A stretch of 31,286 nt of DNA from CAXXOK01 sp964640955 (lineage in GTDB: Bacteria > Bacillota > Clostridia > Christensenellales > Aristaeellaceae): positions 1 to 31,286 of the forward strand of contig CAZXJI010000030.1 of assembly GCA_964640955.1 (NCBI GenBank), written 5' to 3'. Below the pieces are notes generated by a model that saw only the letters and a program-made list of their open reading frames with translations, searched no databases and had not been told where the DNA came from. The position numbers and the translations under genes were made by a program. Positions 23,846 through 31,286 of this stretch are shown here, one piece after another (position 1 is the stretch's first letter; each line of letters begins with the position of its first letter).

Positions 23846-25678
23846 TTACGCCTCCGCCAGGATGCTCTGCTGGCGTTCGTCGCGGAATTGGTTGGTGTAC
23901 AGGTCGCGGTAGTAGCCCTGCTTGGCGATCAGCTCCCGGTGCGTGCCGGACTGGATGATCCTCCCCTGGTGCAGCACCAGGATGCGGTCGGCGTTGCGGA
24001 TGGTGGAAAGCCGGTGGGCGATGATGAAGCTCGTGCGTCCCGCCAGCGCCGTCTGGATGGCCGCCTGTATCTGCTGCTCCGTTTCGGTATCCACCGAGCT
24101 GGTCGCCTCGTCCAGCACGAAGATGGCGGGGTTGGCGATCAGCGCGCGGGCGAAGGAAACCAGCTGCTTTTGCCCCGTGGACAGGCGGTTGCCGCCCTCG
24201 CCCACGTCGGTGTCGTAGCCCTTTTCCAGAGTCAGGATGAACTCCTCGGCGTTCACCAGCCGCGCGGCCGCCTCCACCTCCTCGTCGGTGGCGTTGAGCC
24301 TCCCGTAGCGGATGTTCTCGCGCACGGTGCCGGAGAACAGGTGGGGCGTTTGTAGCACGTACCCCAGGTTGGACTGCAGCCAGAGCTGGGAACGTTCCTT
24401 GTAGTTCACCCCGTCGATGAGAATCTCTCCCTCGGTCGGCTCGTAGAAACGGCAGATCAGGTTGACGATGGTGGATTTGCCGCTGCCCGTTTCCCCGACG
24501 ATGGCGATGTTCTGCCCGGCGTTCACGTGCAGGTTGAAGTCGCTTAAGACCTCCTCGCCGCCCGTGTACTGAAAGGAAACGTGCTGGAAGGTAATATCCC
24601 CGCGGATGGGCGGCCAGTTTTCCCGGATGGGGTGGAAGCAGTCGCCGAAGCGTTCGATCACCTCGGGCGTGTCGGCGATCTCCGGTTCGGTTTCCAGAAG
24701 CGTCATCACGCGTTCGGCGGCGGCCTGCGCCTGCTGCATCTCGGCGAAGCGGCGGGCGATGTTGCTGATGGGTTCGAAGATCTGGGTGGCGTAGCTGACG
24801 AACGCCGTAAGCGTGCCGATGGAGGTCGTGCCCAGTGCGAACACCTGATGGCCGCCGCGGTAGAGCACCAGCGCCGTGGCGAACCCGCCCAGGGAAACGA
24901 CGATGGGCAGGAAGGTGGCCGACATGACGGCGGCCTGCACGGAGGAGCGCCGCATGTCGGTGGTCAGCTGGGTGAACTCCTCGGTGTTGGCCTGCTCGCG
25001 CACGAGGGTCTTGGTGGTTTTCGCGCCCATGATGCCCTCGTTGAACGCTCCGGTGATCTTGGAGTTGATTTTGCGCACCTCGCGATAGCTGGCCAGGATG
25101 CGCTTCTGGAAGTACATGGCGATTACCGCGATCAGCGGCACCACCGACAGTACCATCAGCGCCAGCCGCCAGTCGAGGATCAGCATGGTCACCGATACGA
25201 TGAGAATGTAGGCGACCGACCACATGAAGTCCATCAGGCCCCAGGCCACGGTATCGCCCAGGCGCTGGGTATCGCTGGTCATGCGGGCGATCAGGTAGCC
25301 CACGGGTGTCTTGTCGTAGAAGGAGAAGGGCAGTTCCTGCAGGCGCTTGAAGCCGATTTTGCGGATCAGCCTGCACAGGCCGACCTCGACCAGGCCGCAC
25401 AGGTTGATGAACACCAGAATGCAGCCCGTGATGCCGGCGATGGCCAGCGCGTACAGAGCGATGAAGCCGTCCAGGCCGTCGAGCGTACCCGCGGTGGCGA
25501 AGCGGTCGATGGCCTGCCGGTTGAGCAGCGGGAAGAGCACGTCGAACACCGCCGTAACCGACATGATCGCAAGAATCGCGATAATCTGCCGCTTGAACGG
25601 CCGGGCAATGCGCAGGAGTTTTTTCCAGATGTCCAGATCGAATCGCTTGGTATAGTCCAGTTCCTCGTTATACTGCAT
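23846..25678 (-). CDS. Heterodimeric ABC exporter subunit B (BmrD/TM288-like)
   Basis: The 610-residue half-transporter has an N-terminal six-helix exporter domain (about 30-330) and a nucleotide-binding domain: Walker A GETGSGKST (395-403), Q-loop in GYVLQTPHLF, signature LSTGQ (499-503), Walker B IFVLDE (519-524) with catalytic Glu524, and AHRLST. The altered signature (T for G) is typical of the subunit that contributes the signature motif to the degenerate ATP site of heterodimeric exporters. It starts 15 bases after subunit A with AAGGAGG upstream. Such pairs export drugs, peptides or lipids; the attenuator upstream suggests antibiotic export. Confidence 0.92.
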   Translation of the reverse strand: MQYNEELDYTKRFDLDIWKKLLRIARPFKRQIIAILAIMSVTAVFDVLFPLLNRQAIDRFATAGTLDGLDGFIALYALAIAGITGCILVFINLCGLVEVGLCRLIRKIGFKRLQELPFSFYDKTPVGYLIARMTSDTQRLGDTVAWGLMDFMWSVAYILIVSVTMLILDWRLALMVLSVVPLIAVIAMYFQKRILASYREVRKINSKITGAFNEGIMGAKTTKTLVREQANTEEFTQLTTDMRRSSVQAAVMSATFLPIVVSLGGFATALVLYRGGHQVFALGTTSIGTLTAFVSYATQIFEPISNIARRFAEMQQAQAAAERVMTLLETEPEIADTPEVIERFGDCFHPIRENWPPIRGDITFQHVSFQYTGGEEVLSDFNLHVNAGQNIAIVGETGSGKSTIVNLICRFYEPTEGEILIDGVNYKERSQLWLQSNLGYVLQTPHLFSGTVRENIRYGRLNATDEEVEAAARLVNAEEFILTLEKGYDTDVGEGGNRLSTGQKQLVSFARALIANPAIFVLDEATSSVDTETEQQIQAAIQTALAGRTSFIIAHRLSTIRNADRILVLHQGRIIQSGTHRELIAKQGYYRDLYTNQFRDERQQSILAEA

Positions 25679-25693
25679 GGGTCTTGCGCCTCC

Positions 25694-27541
25694 TTACGCG
25701 CTGGGCCGCTCGTTCATCTCGTCCTCCAGCGCCGCCTGGATCTGGTAGATGCGCCGGTAGGGCCCTTCCCGGGCGATGAGCTGTTCGTGCGAGCCCAGCT
25801 GGATGATCTCCCCGCGCTGAAGCACGGCGATCACGTCGGCCTCCGCCAGGGTCGTAAGCCTGTGGGAAATGATGAAGGTGGTGGCGTGCGTGTGACCCTC
25901 GGAACGCTCGTGATTCAGCGCCTCGCGGATGGCCCGGTCGGTTTCCGTGTCCACGGCCGAGAGCGAATCGTCGAAGATCAGAATGTCGTTGTCCTTTAGC
26001 AGCGTGCGCGCGATGGCCACGCGCTGCTTCTGTCCGCCGGAGAGCGTCACGCCGCGCTCGCCGACCATGGTGTCGTACCCTTTTTCGAAGCCCTCGATAA
26101 AATCGTGGGCGCTGGCGAGCCGCGCGGCGGAGAACACCATGTCGTCGGTGGGGTCCCTGCGGGCAATGCCGATGTTGCCGCGAACGGAACGCGAGTACAG
26201 GAAGGGCTCCTGCAGCACCAGGCCCACGCGGGAACGGAGGTACTCCTTGCGGATCTTGTTCACGTTCACCCCGCCGATGAGAATCTCCCCGCCCGTCACG
26301 TCGTAGAGGCGCTGCAGAAGATGCATCAAGGTCGATTTGCCGCTGCCCGTGGCGCCCAGCAGGGCCACGGTCTGCCCCTGCCTGACCGTCAGGTTGATGT
26401 CCTTGAGTATCTCGTGGCCGTCGTCGTAGTGGAAGCCCACGTGGCGGAACTCGATATCCCGGTCGATGGGGTAATCGGCGGCGTCGGGGGCGTCCTGTTC
26501 GACTTCCGCCTCCAGAATCTCGCTGACGCGGCCGAAGGAGACCATCGCCTTGCCCAGGTCGGACAGGATGCGCCCCAATTGCCGGATAGGCCACAGCAGC
26601 ATGGAGATGTAGCTGACGAACACGACCATTTCGCCGATGGTCAGCTGTTCCGGCGCCGTGACCACGACCACCAGGCCGCACACCACCGAGATGCCCGTCT
26701 GCAGCAGGGAAAGGCCGTCCGAGCCGGACCAGTAGACGGACAGGAGCCGGACCAGCTTCATGCTTTTGCGGAAGTAATCCTCGTTGACGGCGCCGAATTT
26801 TTCATCCTCAAACTGCGCTCGCCCGAACGCGCGCACCACGCGCACGCCCGTCAGGTTTTCCTGCAGCACGGCGCTGAGCTTGCCCTCGGCCTCGTCGGCG
26901 AGCTGGAAGTATTTGCGCACCTGCTTGAAGAAGCCGAAGGCGAACACGAACAGCGGAGGAACGAGGATCATGGAGTACAGCGTCATGCGAACGTTGATGT
27001 TGAGCAGCACGACCAGCGCGATGGAGACCATCGCCACGGCGCGGAAGATTTCCACCAGCTGCGAGGAGAGGAAGCCGCGGATCGTATCCACGTCCGAGGT
27101 GCAGCGTTGAATCAGGTCGCCGGTCTGGGCCTTGACGTGGTAGTCGTAGCTCAGGTGCTGCAGGTGCCCGTAGAGGCGGTCGCGCAGCGTTTTGCAGAAC
27201 TGCTCGCTCGCCTGCGCCGTCCACCGGCCCCGAAGGTACTGGAACACGCTGCCCACCGCGTACAGCGCGATGAGGATGGCCGCGACGATCCACAGATGGT
27301 TCATCAGGTAGGGGATGCCGCCGCGCGCCATGAACCAGGTCCCCAGCGGTGCGGGCAGGTCCACGACGGCGGTCATGTTCTGGTCCGCGGCGTTGACCAG
27401 CGCATCGATGGTGCCGGCGAGCAGCAGGGGCGACACGAAGCCGATCCCCACGCCCACGACCATCGCGCCGATTGCGCCGGTGTACTTGAGCAGGTTCCCT
27501 TTCATCAGCGAGGCGAAGTTTTGTCTCCTTCGGTTTAACAT
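25694..27541 (-). CDS. Heterodimeric ABC exporter subunit A (BmrC/TM287-like)
   Basis: The 615-residue half-transporter has six predicted helices (about 20-320) and a nucleotide-binding domain with Walker A GATGSGKST (396-404), canonical signature LSGGQ (500-504), and Walker B ILIFDD in which Asp525 replaces the catalytic glutamate (FDDSLSAVD), then SHRLTT. Asp at this position is the mark of the degenerate site in BmrCD, LmrCD and TM287/288, and complements the LSTGQ of subunit B, so the two form one transporter with a single fully active ATP site. GGGAGG lies five bases before the ATG. Expression is probably controlled by the leader/terminator upstream. Confidence 0.93.
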   Translation of the reverse strand: MLNRRRQNFASLMKGNLLKYTGAIGAMVVGVGIGFVSPLLLAGTIDALVNAADQNMTAVVDLPAPLGTWFMARGGIPYLMNHLWIVAAILIALYAVGSVFQYLRGRWTAQASEQFCKTLRDRLYGHLQHLSYDYHVKAQTGDLIQRCTSDVDTIRGFLSSQLVEIFRAVAMVSIALVVLLNINVRMTLYSMILVPPLFVFAFGFFKQVRKYFQLADEAEGKLSAVLQENLTGVRVVRAFGRAQFEDEKFGAVNEDYFRKSMKLVRLLSVYWSGSDGLSLLQTGISVVCGLVVVVTAPEQLTIGEMVVFVSYISMLLWPIRQLGRILSDLGKAMVSFGRVSEILEAEVEQDAPDAADYPIDRDIEFRHVGFHYDDGHEILKDINLTVRQGQTVALLGATGSGKSTLMHLLQRLYDVTGGEILIGGVNVNKIRKEYLRSRVGLVLQEPFLYSRSVRGNIGIARRDPTDDMVFSAARLASAHDFIEGFEKGYDTMVGERGVTLSGGQKQRVAIARTLLKDNDILIFDDSLSAVDTETDRAIREALNHERSEGHTHATTFIISHRLTTLAEADVIAVLQRGEIIQLGSHEQLIAREGPYRRIYQIQAALEDEMNERPSA

Positions 27542-27554
27542 AAGTACCTCCCAA

Positions 27555-27600
27555 AGATAATAAAAAACAGACTGTTCGGTCGGCGCCGAAAGCCTGTTTT
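27555..27600 (-). terminator. Attenuator terminator in the exporter leader
   Basis: On the minus strand AAAACAGGCT-TTCGG pairs with CCGAA-C-AGTCTGTTTT (15 pairs, one G-T, one bulged C; 27600-27564) around a 6-base loop, followed by a TTTTTTATTATC tract. It sits between the leader ORF and subunit A, so full expression requires read-through. Its 5' arm (27592-27601) can instead pair with 27638-27647 inside the leader ORF (10 bp). Confidence 0.85.
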
Positions 27601-27626
27601 GTATGCTTGTGTAACTCTACTTTACG

Positions 27627-27764
27627 TCAGTACACGGCAAAACAGACAGACGGGCACACGTTTCCCATGGCGACGAACGCGCGGACGCGAACGGACGCAG
27701 TCATTCCGTAATTCGCCGGCTGCGTTGCATGGATAGCGCTGATCATGCCGATGGAACGACTCAT
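27627..27764 (-). CDS. Leader peptide of the ABC exporter operon (45 aa, attenuation ORF)
   Basis: ATG 27764 is preceded at eight bases by AAGGGGGG, and the 45-codon frame ends at TGA 27629-27627, 26 bases before the attenuator stem. The peptide starts MSRSIGMISAIHATQP and ends MGNVCPSVCFAVY; it matches no enzyme family and has no membrane segment. Position, strong ribosome-binding site and the base-pairing between codons 40-43 and the terminator arm make it a sensor ORF: a ribosome stalled upstream of those codons would free the sequence to form an antiterminator. This is the logic described for bmrB in front of bmrCD in Bacillus subtilis. The peptide sequence itself may be only partly important. 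Confidence 0.75.
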   Translation of the reverse strand: MSRSIGMISAIHATQPANYGMTASVRVRAFVAMGNVCPSVCFAVY

Positions 27765-27807
27765 TTCGTGTGCCCCCCTTTCTGTGATAATTCAAAATCC
27801 ATTCAGC

Positions 27808-27836
27808 AGTATAACCAATTCGGAAAGGCGTGTCAA
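27808..27836 (-). promoter_or_regulatory. Sigma-A promoter of the exporter operon
   Basis: Minus-strand TTGACA (27836-27831) and TATACT (27813-27808) with a 17-bp spacer; start near 27801, about 37 bases before the leader ORF. Confidence 0.88.
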
Positions 27837-28122
27837 GGCTTTTTCGGCGTTCTGAATCGTTTTTTTAGGACACTGTTCGTGCTTTGGCGGTCGGAATGAC
27901 GGTTTTGCGGTCGTACGAACGGAACGGAAGGAACGGAAAGCGTCGTCCGCAGGGGAAACGTCCGGTTTCGGGCGACTGCCGACAGGGGACGCAAGCCCGG
28001 CGGGCGAATAACCTAAAAAGACGAGATTCTGAGCGAAACCTGACCCGCAACCGAAAAGGAGCCGGGCGGCGCAAAGCGGCCGTGCTCCGGCGATCCGGGA
28101 GGACGGAAGAAAGGGAAGCGGT
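27837..28122. other. Non-coding region upstream of the SIR2-like gene
   Basis: Holds purine-rich direct repeats (GGAACGGAAGGAACGGAAAG around 27920-27940), a T7 run at 27860-27866, and a 5-bp stem CGTCC/GGACG (27959-27963 with 27987-27991). No convincing promoter for the plus-strand gene and no supported ORF were found. Confidence 0.35.
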
Positions 28123-30096
28123 ATGCGTATCGACGGCGGGCATTTGCTGATCGACGAACCTTCACTGGACGACGATCTTCTTTCCCTCGGGGATGATCTG
28201 CGCGCGGGCGCCAAACCGCCCGTTCTTTTGGCGGGCTCCTTGATTTCGTCGTATGCCCCTACCGGTATACCCAACGGAATCGTCATGAGCAAACGGATTT
28301 TTCGGATGCTGTTCGCCGAAAACGAAACGGTCGGTTCCTGCCTGTCGGCCGGGGATATGGCGCTGGTTCAGAACGTTTTCTGTCCCGATTGGCGATTGGG
28401 GGGACTGTACGGCGACGGCATGCCCTTCGAGATGCTTTTTGAGAACAGAGGAAACTGTGATGACGTGAAACGCGTGTTTTACGATTATTTCAGGGAACGG
28501 CAGCCGAATACGCTTCACCGCGCGATCGCGCGGTGGCTGCACGCCGGAATCATCGGCGCGGTGATTACGCCCAACTACGACCGTTGCATCGAAAGCGCCT
28601 ACGAAGCGCTGTACGGCCCGGGCGGGCTTCGGGCGATCTACGAAGAAAAACAGGTGACGAAAGAAACCGGGGATCAGAAGATCTGTTTTCATATCCACGG
28701 AAGCGTGCAAAGCGCGGACGCGCGGCAGCTGTGCGTCGTGACCAGCGACGAGAAGCAGATGGATCCCTGGAAAAAGGACCTTCTGGCGCGCATCACCGGG
28801 GAACGCGATTTGATCGTCATCGGTTATTCCGGCAAGGATTTCGAAATCTGCCCGGTGCTCTATGAGCTGTCCAAAAGCGGCCGCTGCGGGAGGATCGTCT
28901 ACAACAACCTGTATCCGGCAGTTACCTATAACATGCGCCTGCTGCTGGACGCCAAAGCGGATGTACCCGCCGACCGGCGTAATATGCTCGCCGTCGGCGA
29001 CGTGCTGCGCTTCGTCAACGCGCTGTTCCGCTCGGATATCCGGGCATCCCTCGGAGGCGATTCCCTGGCGGACGAGCTTTACGGGAGCTTGTCGGCCATC
29101 GTTAAAAAGGACAGGTGGGCGGCCGACCTGTGGGTTTACCGGCTGCTCGTCTACATGGGCTGCGTGAGGCAGGCGCAGAAAATGGAACCGGCGATGGCGC
29201 CCCCGTCGGCATCCCTGCGGCGGGACTATCTGACGGTGAAGGCGGGACGGGCGTATAAGGCCGGACGGTATCAAACCTCGGCGGCGCTTTACCGCCGTGT
29301 GATCCGGGAAGGGAAGGCGTTTCAGCCCGCATCGGCGCGGCTCGAACTGGTCTGCGACTGTCTGGAGTCGTACCGGGCGGGGTATTTTCTGATGCGCGCG
29401 GCTCTCTGCTATGGGAGAGCGTTCGCCATCAGGCGGCTGGGGAGAAAGGACATCCAAAAAGAGGGGCAGAACGCCTCGCTCATGTTATCCTACCGCTTCA
29501 TGATGCTGCTTAAGAACATCTTCATTTTGACCGGGCTGAAGAGCAGGACCGTCTCGAAAACCATCGTCGGGCATTATGCGCGCGGCTGCCGAAACGCCGT
29601 TCAAACCGGTAACCGGGTCCTGCTGCAGAATTACGCGCTGGAGCTGATGTCCATGGAAGCGCTGATTCATCCGGACGACATGCGCGCCGTCGCGTCCCGG
29701 ATTGGAGATGAGGCGTTCGGCTCGGTGAAGAGCAGGGGTTTCGGCTATGAGGAACTGGGAACGGTGTTCGAATTGCTGATTTACAGGCGAAGGGAAGTCA
29801 TGAACCGATACGGAGTCGGCCGCAACCGGACGGCGCGCAGACTGTCGGCCGAAGACCGGGACTACGTTTTGAAGCTCGCGGAGGTCGCGCTGGAATGCGG
29901 GATTGATCCCGAAGCCTATAAGTGCCTGATTCTGGCGGGCGCGGGCGCCGTGCCCGGCGGAGCGGATGCCGCGGACGTTTCCACGCTGCTTGCGCGCTGC
30001 GAGTATGCGCGCGTGTTTCGAATCAAGGCGTATTTTCTGCTGCGGCGGATAAGAAAGGAAGCCGCCGCGGGCTCCGGACGCATCGTTTCTCATTAA
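28123..30096 (+). CDS. SIR2-like domain protein with long helical C-terminal region
   Basis: Residues about 30-300 carry a SIR2-like Rossmann fold: LLAGSLIS followed by TGIPNG (35-52, in place of the usual GAGxS...GIP), ITPNYD (148-153) with Asn151 and Asp153, HIHGS (190-194) with His192, and IVIGYSGKDFE (231-241). These are the NAD-binding and catalytic positions of SIR2 NADases. Residues ~330-657 lack known motifs but read as repeated amphipathic helices (RRDYLTVKAGRAYKAGRYQT is TPR-like). The SIR2 plus helical-repeat layout is that of defence-associated sirtuins that deplete NAD during phage infection. It stands alone between the exporter and the LacI gene, without other defence genes. AAAGGGAAG precedes the ATG. 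Function is inferred. Confidence 0.75.
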   Translation: MRIDGGHLLIDEPSLDDDLLSLGDDLRAGAKPPVLLAGSLISSYAPTGIPNGIVMSKRIFRMLFAENETVGSCLSAGDMALVQNVFCPDWRLGGLYGDGMPFEMLFENRGNCDDVKRVFYDYFRERQPNTLHRAIARWLHAGIIGAVITPNYDRCIESAYEALYGPGGLRAIYEEKQVTKETGDQKICFHIHGSVQSADARQLCVVTSDEKQMDPWKKDLLARITGERDLIVIGYSGKDFEICPVLYELSKSGRCGRIVYNNLYPAVTYNMRLLLDAKADVPADRRNMLAVGDVLRFVNALFRSDIRASLGGDSLADELYGSLSAIVKKDRWAADLWVYRLLVYMGCVRQAQKMEPAMAPPSASLRRDYLTVKAGRAYKAGRYQTSAALYRRVIREGKAFQPASARLELVCDCLESYRAGYFLMRAALCYGRAFAIRRLGRKDIQKEGQNASLMLSYRFMMLLKNIFILTGLKSRTVSKTIVGHYARGCRNAVQTGNRVLLQNYALELMSMEALIHPDDMRAVASRIGDEAFGSVKSRGFGYEELGTVFELLIYRRREVMNRYGVGRNRTARRLSAEDRDYVLKLAEVALECGIDPEAYKCLILAGAGAVPGGADAADVSTLLARCEYARVFRIKAYFLLRRIRKEAAAGSGRIVSH

Positions 30097-30151
30097 ATAT
30101 GAATCGTAATGAACCGGTTTCACATTTTTTTCCGATTTGTTCGAAAAAACC

Positions 30152-30180
30152 TTGACAAATCCTTCCGGTTGCGGTATGCT
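30152..30180 (+). promoter_or_regulatory. Sigma-A promoter of the LacI-family gene
   Basis: TTGACA (30152-30157) and TATGCT (30175-30180), 17-bp spacer; start near 30187. Confidence 0.85.
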
Positions 30181-30205
30181 TACGTAAACGATTAAGTTAA
30201 GTAAA
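30181..30205. promoter_or_regulatory. LacI-type operator at the start site
   Basis: TAAACGATTA (30185-30194) is a dyad with central CG as in LacI/GalR operators, nested between TTACGTAA and TTAAGTAA half-elements. It covers the predicted transcription start, suggesting autorepression by the adjacent regulator. Confidence 0.6.
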
Positions 30206-30223
30206 TACGGCGGGTGTAGCAAA

Positions 30224-31264
30224 GTGTTGACGATTCGTGATGTCGCCGAATACTGCGGCGTTTCCACCGCCACGGTCAGCAAGGCGCTCAACCAGGAAAG
30301 TGATATCAGCGTGGAAACCATGCGTCGCGTGCGCGCTGCGGCACGCTACCTTGGCTATGCGCCCAACGCTGCGGCCCGCGCGCTTAAAACGCGGCGCGCC
30401 CATAACCTGGGGCTGCTGACCCAGCTGCACAACATCTACGGCGTATCGCACGAGTTCGTCGCCCTGGTCATCAACGCCTTCCAGGCGGAGGCGGAGCGCA
30501 ACGGGTACGACGTGACCTTCGTCAGCAAAGATTTGTCCGGGCAGACCTTAAGCTACGTCGAGCATTGCCACTACCGCAACTTCGACGGCGTCGCGCTGAT
30601 CTGCTCCGATTTTTATTCCCCCGCCGTGCGGGAGCTGCTGGGCAGCGGCATTCCCTGCGTGACGGTGGACTGTTACGATACCCAGCACGCTTCCGTGATG
30701 ACCGACAACGAAACCGCCTTTGAGGAGCTGGTGGAGCACGTCTACCGGCTCGGGCACCGCAGGCTTGCCATGATCAACGATCATATTTCGGCTATCGCGG
30801 AAATTCGCTGCACCTGCTTCCGCCGCGCCTGCGAGCGGCGCGGGCTCGCCCTGCCGCCCGGCTATGTGGACACCCAGGCGTATTACAACGACGTCGTCAG
30901 CGCCGCCGAGGCCACCAAAAGGCTGTTGAGCCTGCCCGAACCGCCCACCTGCATCTTCTATCCGGACGACATCTCCTGCATCGGCGGGCTGGACGAACTG
31001 AAGGAACGGGGGCTGTCCGTACCGGGAGACGTAAGCGTGGTGGGGTTCGACGGCATCGAGCTTTCCCGTTTCATGCGCCCCCGCCTGACCACCTACCGCC
31101 AGGATATGGACGCCATCGGCCGCAACACCCTGCAGGTGCTGCTGGAAGAGATTCAAAAACCGCGCTCCAAACAGTCCAGGCGCTGCACCATTCCCGGCGA
31201 GCTGATCGCGGGGGAAACGGTGGGGCGTCCCGCAAACCGTGTTCATGGCTCGGAAAAGCCATAA
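30224..31264 (+). CDS. LacI/GalR-family transcriptional regulator
   Basis: The 346-residue protein opens with the LacI helix-turn-helix (LTIRDVAEYCGVSTATVSKALN) split by the usual hinge: recognition helix STATVSKAL and minor-groove hinge helix NAAARALKTRR (about 46-56). The rest is a periplasmic-binding-like sensor (GLLTQLHN, FDGVALICSD, HRRLAMINDH, PDDISCIGGLDELKERG, VVGFDGIELSRFMRP). It binds a sugar effector and represses transport or catabolic genes. GTG 30224 is the start; an ATG is not available. The gene downstream, beyond the window, is the probable target along with its own promoter. It is far from the IclR-containing operon and need not control it. Confidence 0.92.
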   Translation: MLTIRDVAEYCGVSTATVSKALNQESDISVETMRRVRAAARYLGYAPNAAARALKTRRAHNLGLLTQLHNIYGVSHEFVALVINAFQAEAERNGYDVTFVSKDLSGQTLSYVEHCHYRNFDGVALICSDFYSPAVRELLGSGIPCVTVDCYDTQHASVMTDNETAFEELVEHVYRLGHRRLAMINDHISAIAEIRCTCFRRACERRGLALPPGYVDTQAYYNDVVSAAEATKRLLSLPEPPTCIFYPDDISCIGGLDELKERGLSVPGDVSVVGFDGIELSRFMRPRLTTYRQDMDAIGRNTLQVLLEEIQKPRSKQSRRCTIPGELIAGETVGRPANRVHGSEKP

Positions 31265-31277
31265 CAGAATAAAAAAT

Positions 31278-31283
31278 GGAGGG
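31278..31283 (+). promoter_or_regulatory. Ribosome-binding site of a gene starting beyond the window
   Basis: GGAGGG, 14 bases after the LacI stop codon and three bases before the window end, indicates a closely spaced downstream gene in the same operon. Confidence 0.6.
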
Positions 31284-31286
31284 ATC

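Noticed and set aside
25694..27541. Missing catalytic glutamate (Asp525) taken as a sign of a broken ATPase
   Set aside because: Asp here with LSTGQ in the partner is the normal degenerate site of heterodimeric exporters.
27950..28000. GGGGACGCAAGCC at 27985-27997 and AGGGGAAACG at 27951-27960 resemble parts of the c-di-GMP-I riboswitch
   Set aside because: The spacing, GNRA tetraloop and second stem with its receptor are not found. A covariance-model search (RF01051) would settle it.
1..31286. tRNA/rRNA genes, CRISPR arrays, insertion sequences, prophage genes
   Set aside because: None recognised on either strand.

Overview
The window is about 31 kb of GC-rich bacterial DNA. Sigma-A promoters with 17-bp spacers, strong GGAGG ribosome-binding sites, LplABC-like sugar ABC transporters, a BmrCD-type heterodimeric exporter and LacI/IclR regulators point to a high-GC Bacillota, probably a gut-type Clostridia lineage. 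The lineage is inferred, not shown. The first ~330 bases, with the end of a RidA-like gene, are clearly more AT-rich than the rest.

Bases 1750-20656 hold a glycan-utilisation locus. A single minus-strand array of eleven genes runs from 16.5 kb to 1.75 kb: two sugar ABC permeases and a solute-binding protein, two tandem ~800-residue hydrolase-like proteins, an IclR regulator, a third ~800-residue paralog, a ribokinase-family kinase, a SIS-domain phosphosugar isomerase, an RbsD/FucU mutarotase and a CE7 acetyl esterase. A near-consensus promoter lies at 16607-16635. Divergent from it are a GH84-type hexosaminidase, an MFS transporter and a DUF1848 protein. Convergent at the far end is a DapA/NanA-type aldolase with its own consensus promoter. 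None of the hydrolases has a signal peptide. The likely scheme is import of an acetylated oligosaccharide, then cytoplasmic deacetylation, hydrolysis and sugar catabolism. A 25-nt sequence shared (20/25) between the aldolase promoter and the operon promoter, just downstream of both predicted start sites, is a candidate common operator.

Bases 20711-23523 carry a polar amino-acid ABC importer (binding protein, permease, ATPase). Bases 23796-27836 carry a heterodimeric ABC exporter. It is preceded by a consensus promoter, a 45-codon leader ORF, an intrinsic terminator, and a 10-bp antiterminator pairing between the leader ORF and the terminator. This is a complete translation-dependent attenuation device like that of bmrB-bmrCD.

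Bases 28123-30096 encode a SIR2-like protein with a long helical C-terminal half, a possible NAD-consuming defence effector. The window ends with a LacI-family regulator with its own promoter and LacI-type operator, followed by a ribosome-binding site for a gene beyond the edge.

Two genes of the glycan operon (first permease, esterase) show signs of single-base frameshifts close to their starts. Both substrate-binding proteins lack a lipobox cysteine.
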